6,853 nucleotides of DNA from Methanobacteriota archaeon (GTDB lineage Archaea; Hydrothermarchaeota; Hydrothermarchaeia; Hydrothermarchaeales; SZUA-236). Made by a program: the position numbers and the translations under genes. The stretch's first letter is position 1, and every line of letters starts with the position of its first letter. The DNA lies in assembly GCA_003230355.1 (NCBI GenBank), contig QIDD01000048.1, positions 1-6,853 of the forward strand. The letters run 5' to 3'. Under the pieces are notes generated by a model. It made no database searches and was not told where the DNA came from. It was given only the letters and a program-made list of their open reading frames with translations. Of the stretch, positions 6,418 through 6,853 are shown piece after piece.

Positions 6418-6424
6418 TGACTAT

Positions 6425-6814
6425 ATGAAGGCTAAACTTCTGGTTGCGCTTATTATTTTATCCATTTTTTCAGGCTGCATCGGCCAAAGATCTGTAACTG
6501 GTAGAATGGTTTTAGATGTGGGTATGACTATTGATGAATTTCTGGATTTTAACGGTCTTTCGCTTGACAGCATATCTGAGTCTGCTGATCGTAATAGTGA
6601 TGGTAATCTTGACCTTTTCATCTGGGATCTTGACGGTGATGGTAATGCAGATGTTCTAATTGATATTGATGAAGATGTTCAGACTGGTTCTCACGGCACG
6701 ACATTGGGTTTTCATAAGATATTGATTTACGACAATGCTGGTGGCACTGTTAAGATTGCTGAGGTTGGCAAGGTTTCTGGCCAGGTTCGTCTTGTGCGCG
6801 TTAAATCTCTCTAA
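6425..6814 (+). CDS. Small lipoprotein with EF-hand/dockerin-like Asp repeats
   Basis: A 129-residue protein of unknown function, probably exported and anchored outside the membrane. The N-terminus (MKAK, then a hydrophobic stretch 5-16) ends in a lipobox-like FSGC, so C18 is the likely lipidated residue. After a short region (GMTIDEFLDFNGLSLDSI, 33-50) come calcium-loop-like repeats: DRNSDGNLD (55-63) and DLDGDGNAD (68-76), then IDIDEDV (79-85). These resemble EF-hand, dockerin or thrombospondin type 3 loops, in which Asp/Asn side chains bind calcium. The C-terminal part has alternating hydrophobic strands (HKILIYDN, VKIAEVGKV, VRLVRVKSL) and may form a small beta domain. Asp is GAT in 11 of 15 cases and Gly is GGT or GGC only, by hand count, a T-ending preference unlike the other genes. 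I do not recognise a named family. It could bind calcium or only mimic the motif. Confidence 0.75.
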   Translation: MKAKLLVALIILSIFSGCIGQRSVTGRMVLDVGMTIDEFLDFNGLSLDSISESADRNSDGNLDLFIWDLDGDGNADVLIDIDEDVQTGSHGTTLGFHKILIYDNAGGTVKIAEVGKVSGQVRLVRVKSL

Positions 6815-6831
6815 AATGAGAGGGGGTGTTG

Positions 6832-6853
6832 TTTCCTTTGGAAAAGAATTTTT
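6832..6853 (+). terminator. Possible terminator after the lipoprotein gene
   Basis: TTTCC (6832-6836) pairs with GGAAA (6840-6844) across a 3-base loop, and a run of five T closes the window at 6849-6853. A second weak hairpin, CTCTC/GAGAG (6807-6811 with 6818-6822), spans the stop codon. Both stems are short, and the T-run may continue beyond the window, so this is only a candidate. Confidence 0.3.

Noticed and set aside
6421..6621. A minus-strand open frame covering the lipoprotein N-terminus
   Set aside because: It would remove the divergent spacer, lacks start signals, and is antisense to a gene with a clear signal sequence and lipobox.

Overview
The window reads as archaeal. It carries a secreted beta-propeller protein of a family best known from archaea, and a winged-helix regulator anchored by two membrane segments. 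TATA-like boxes lie about 27-30 bases upstream of three start codons that have no ribosome binding site, which is the leaderless pattern of many archaea. I cannot place it to a phylum: euryarchaeal, and larger-genome DPANN or Altiarchaeum-like lineages are all possible. There are six protein-coding genes, tightly packed, and no tRNA, rRNA, CRISPR array or insertion sequence that I can see.

Left part (1-3173, plus strand). The window opens inside a long beta-propeller gene; the frame is open back to base 1, so its signal peptide and true start lie outside. It ends in a hairpin/T-tract terminator. A compact 120-base spacer follows, with a perfect TGTCAA-N6-TTGACA inverted repeat and a TATA box. 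Next comes a 305-residue protein with an N-terminal winged-helix DNA-binding domain, two transmembrane segments and an Ala/Ser/Glu/Gln-rich loop predicted outside the cell. The pairing of a surface propeller with a membrane-embedded regulator suggests, but does not prove, an envelope-sensing module.

Middle and right part (3117-6378, minus strand). Three pyridoxal-phosphate (PLP) enzymes form one operon read right to left: an ArgD-type aminotransferase, a HisC-type histidinol-phosphate aminotransferase, and a divergent DegT/StrS-like fold-type I enzyme of unknown substrate. Each pair overlaps by 4 bases (ATGA), which points to translational coupling. The first two fit arginine (or lysine) and histidine biosynthesis. 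The last gene runs 57 bases into the 3' end of the convergent regulator gene.

Right end (6379-6853). A 46-base divergent spacer holds back-to-back TATA-like elements, one for the aminotransferase operon and one for a small plus-strand gene. That gene encodes a probable lipoprotein with DxNxDG-type calcium-binding-like repeats and a wobble-T codon bias unlike its neighbours. A weak hairpin with a T-run closes the window.
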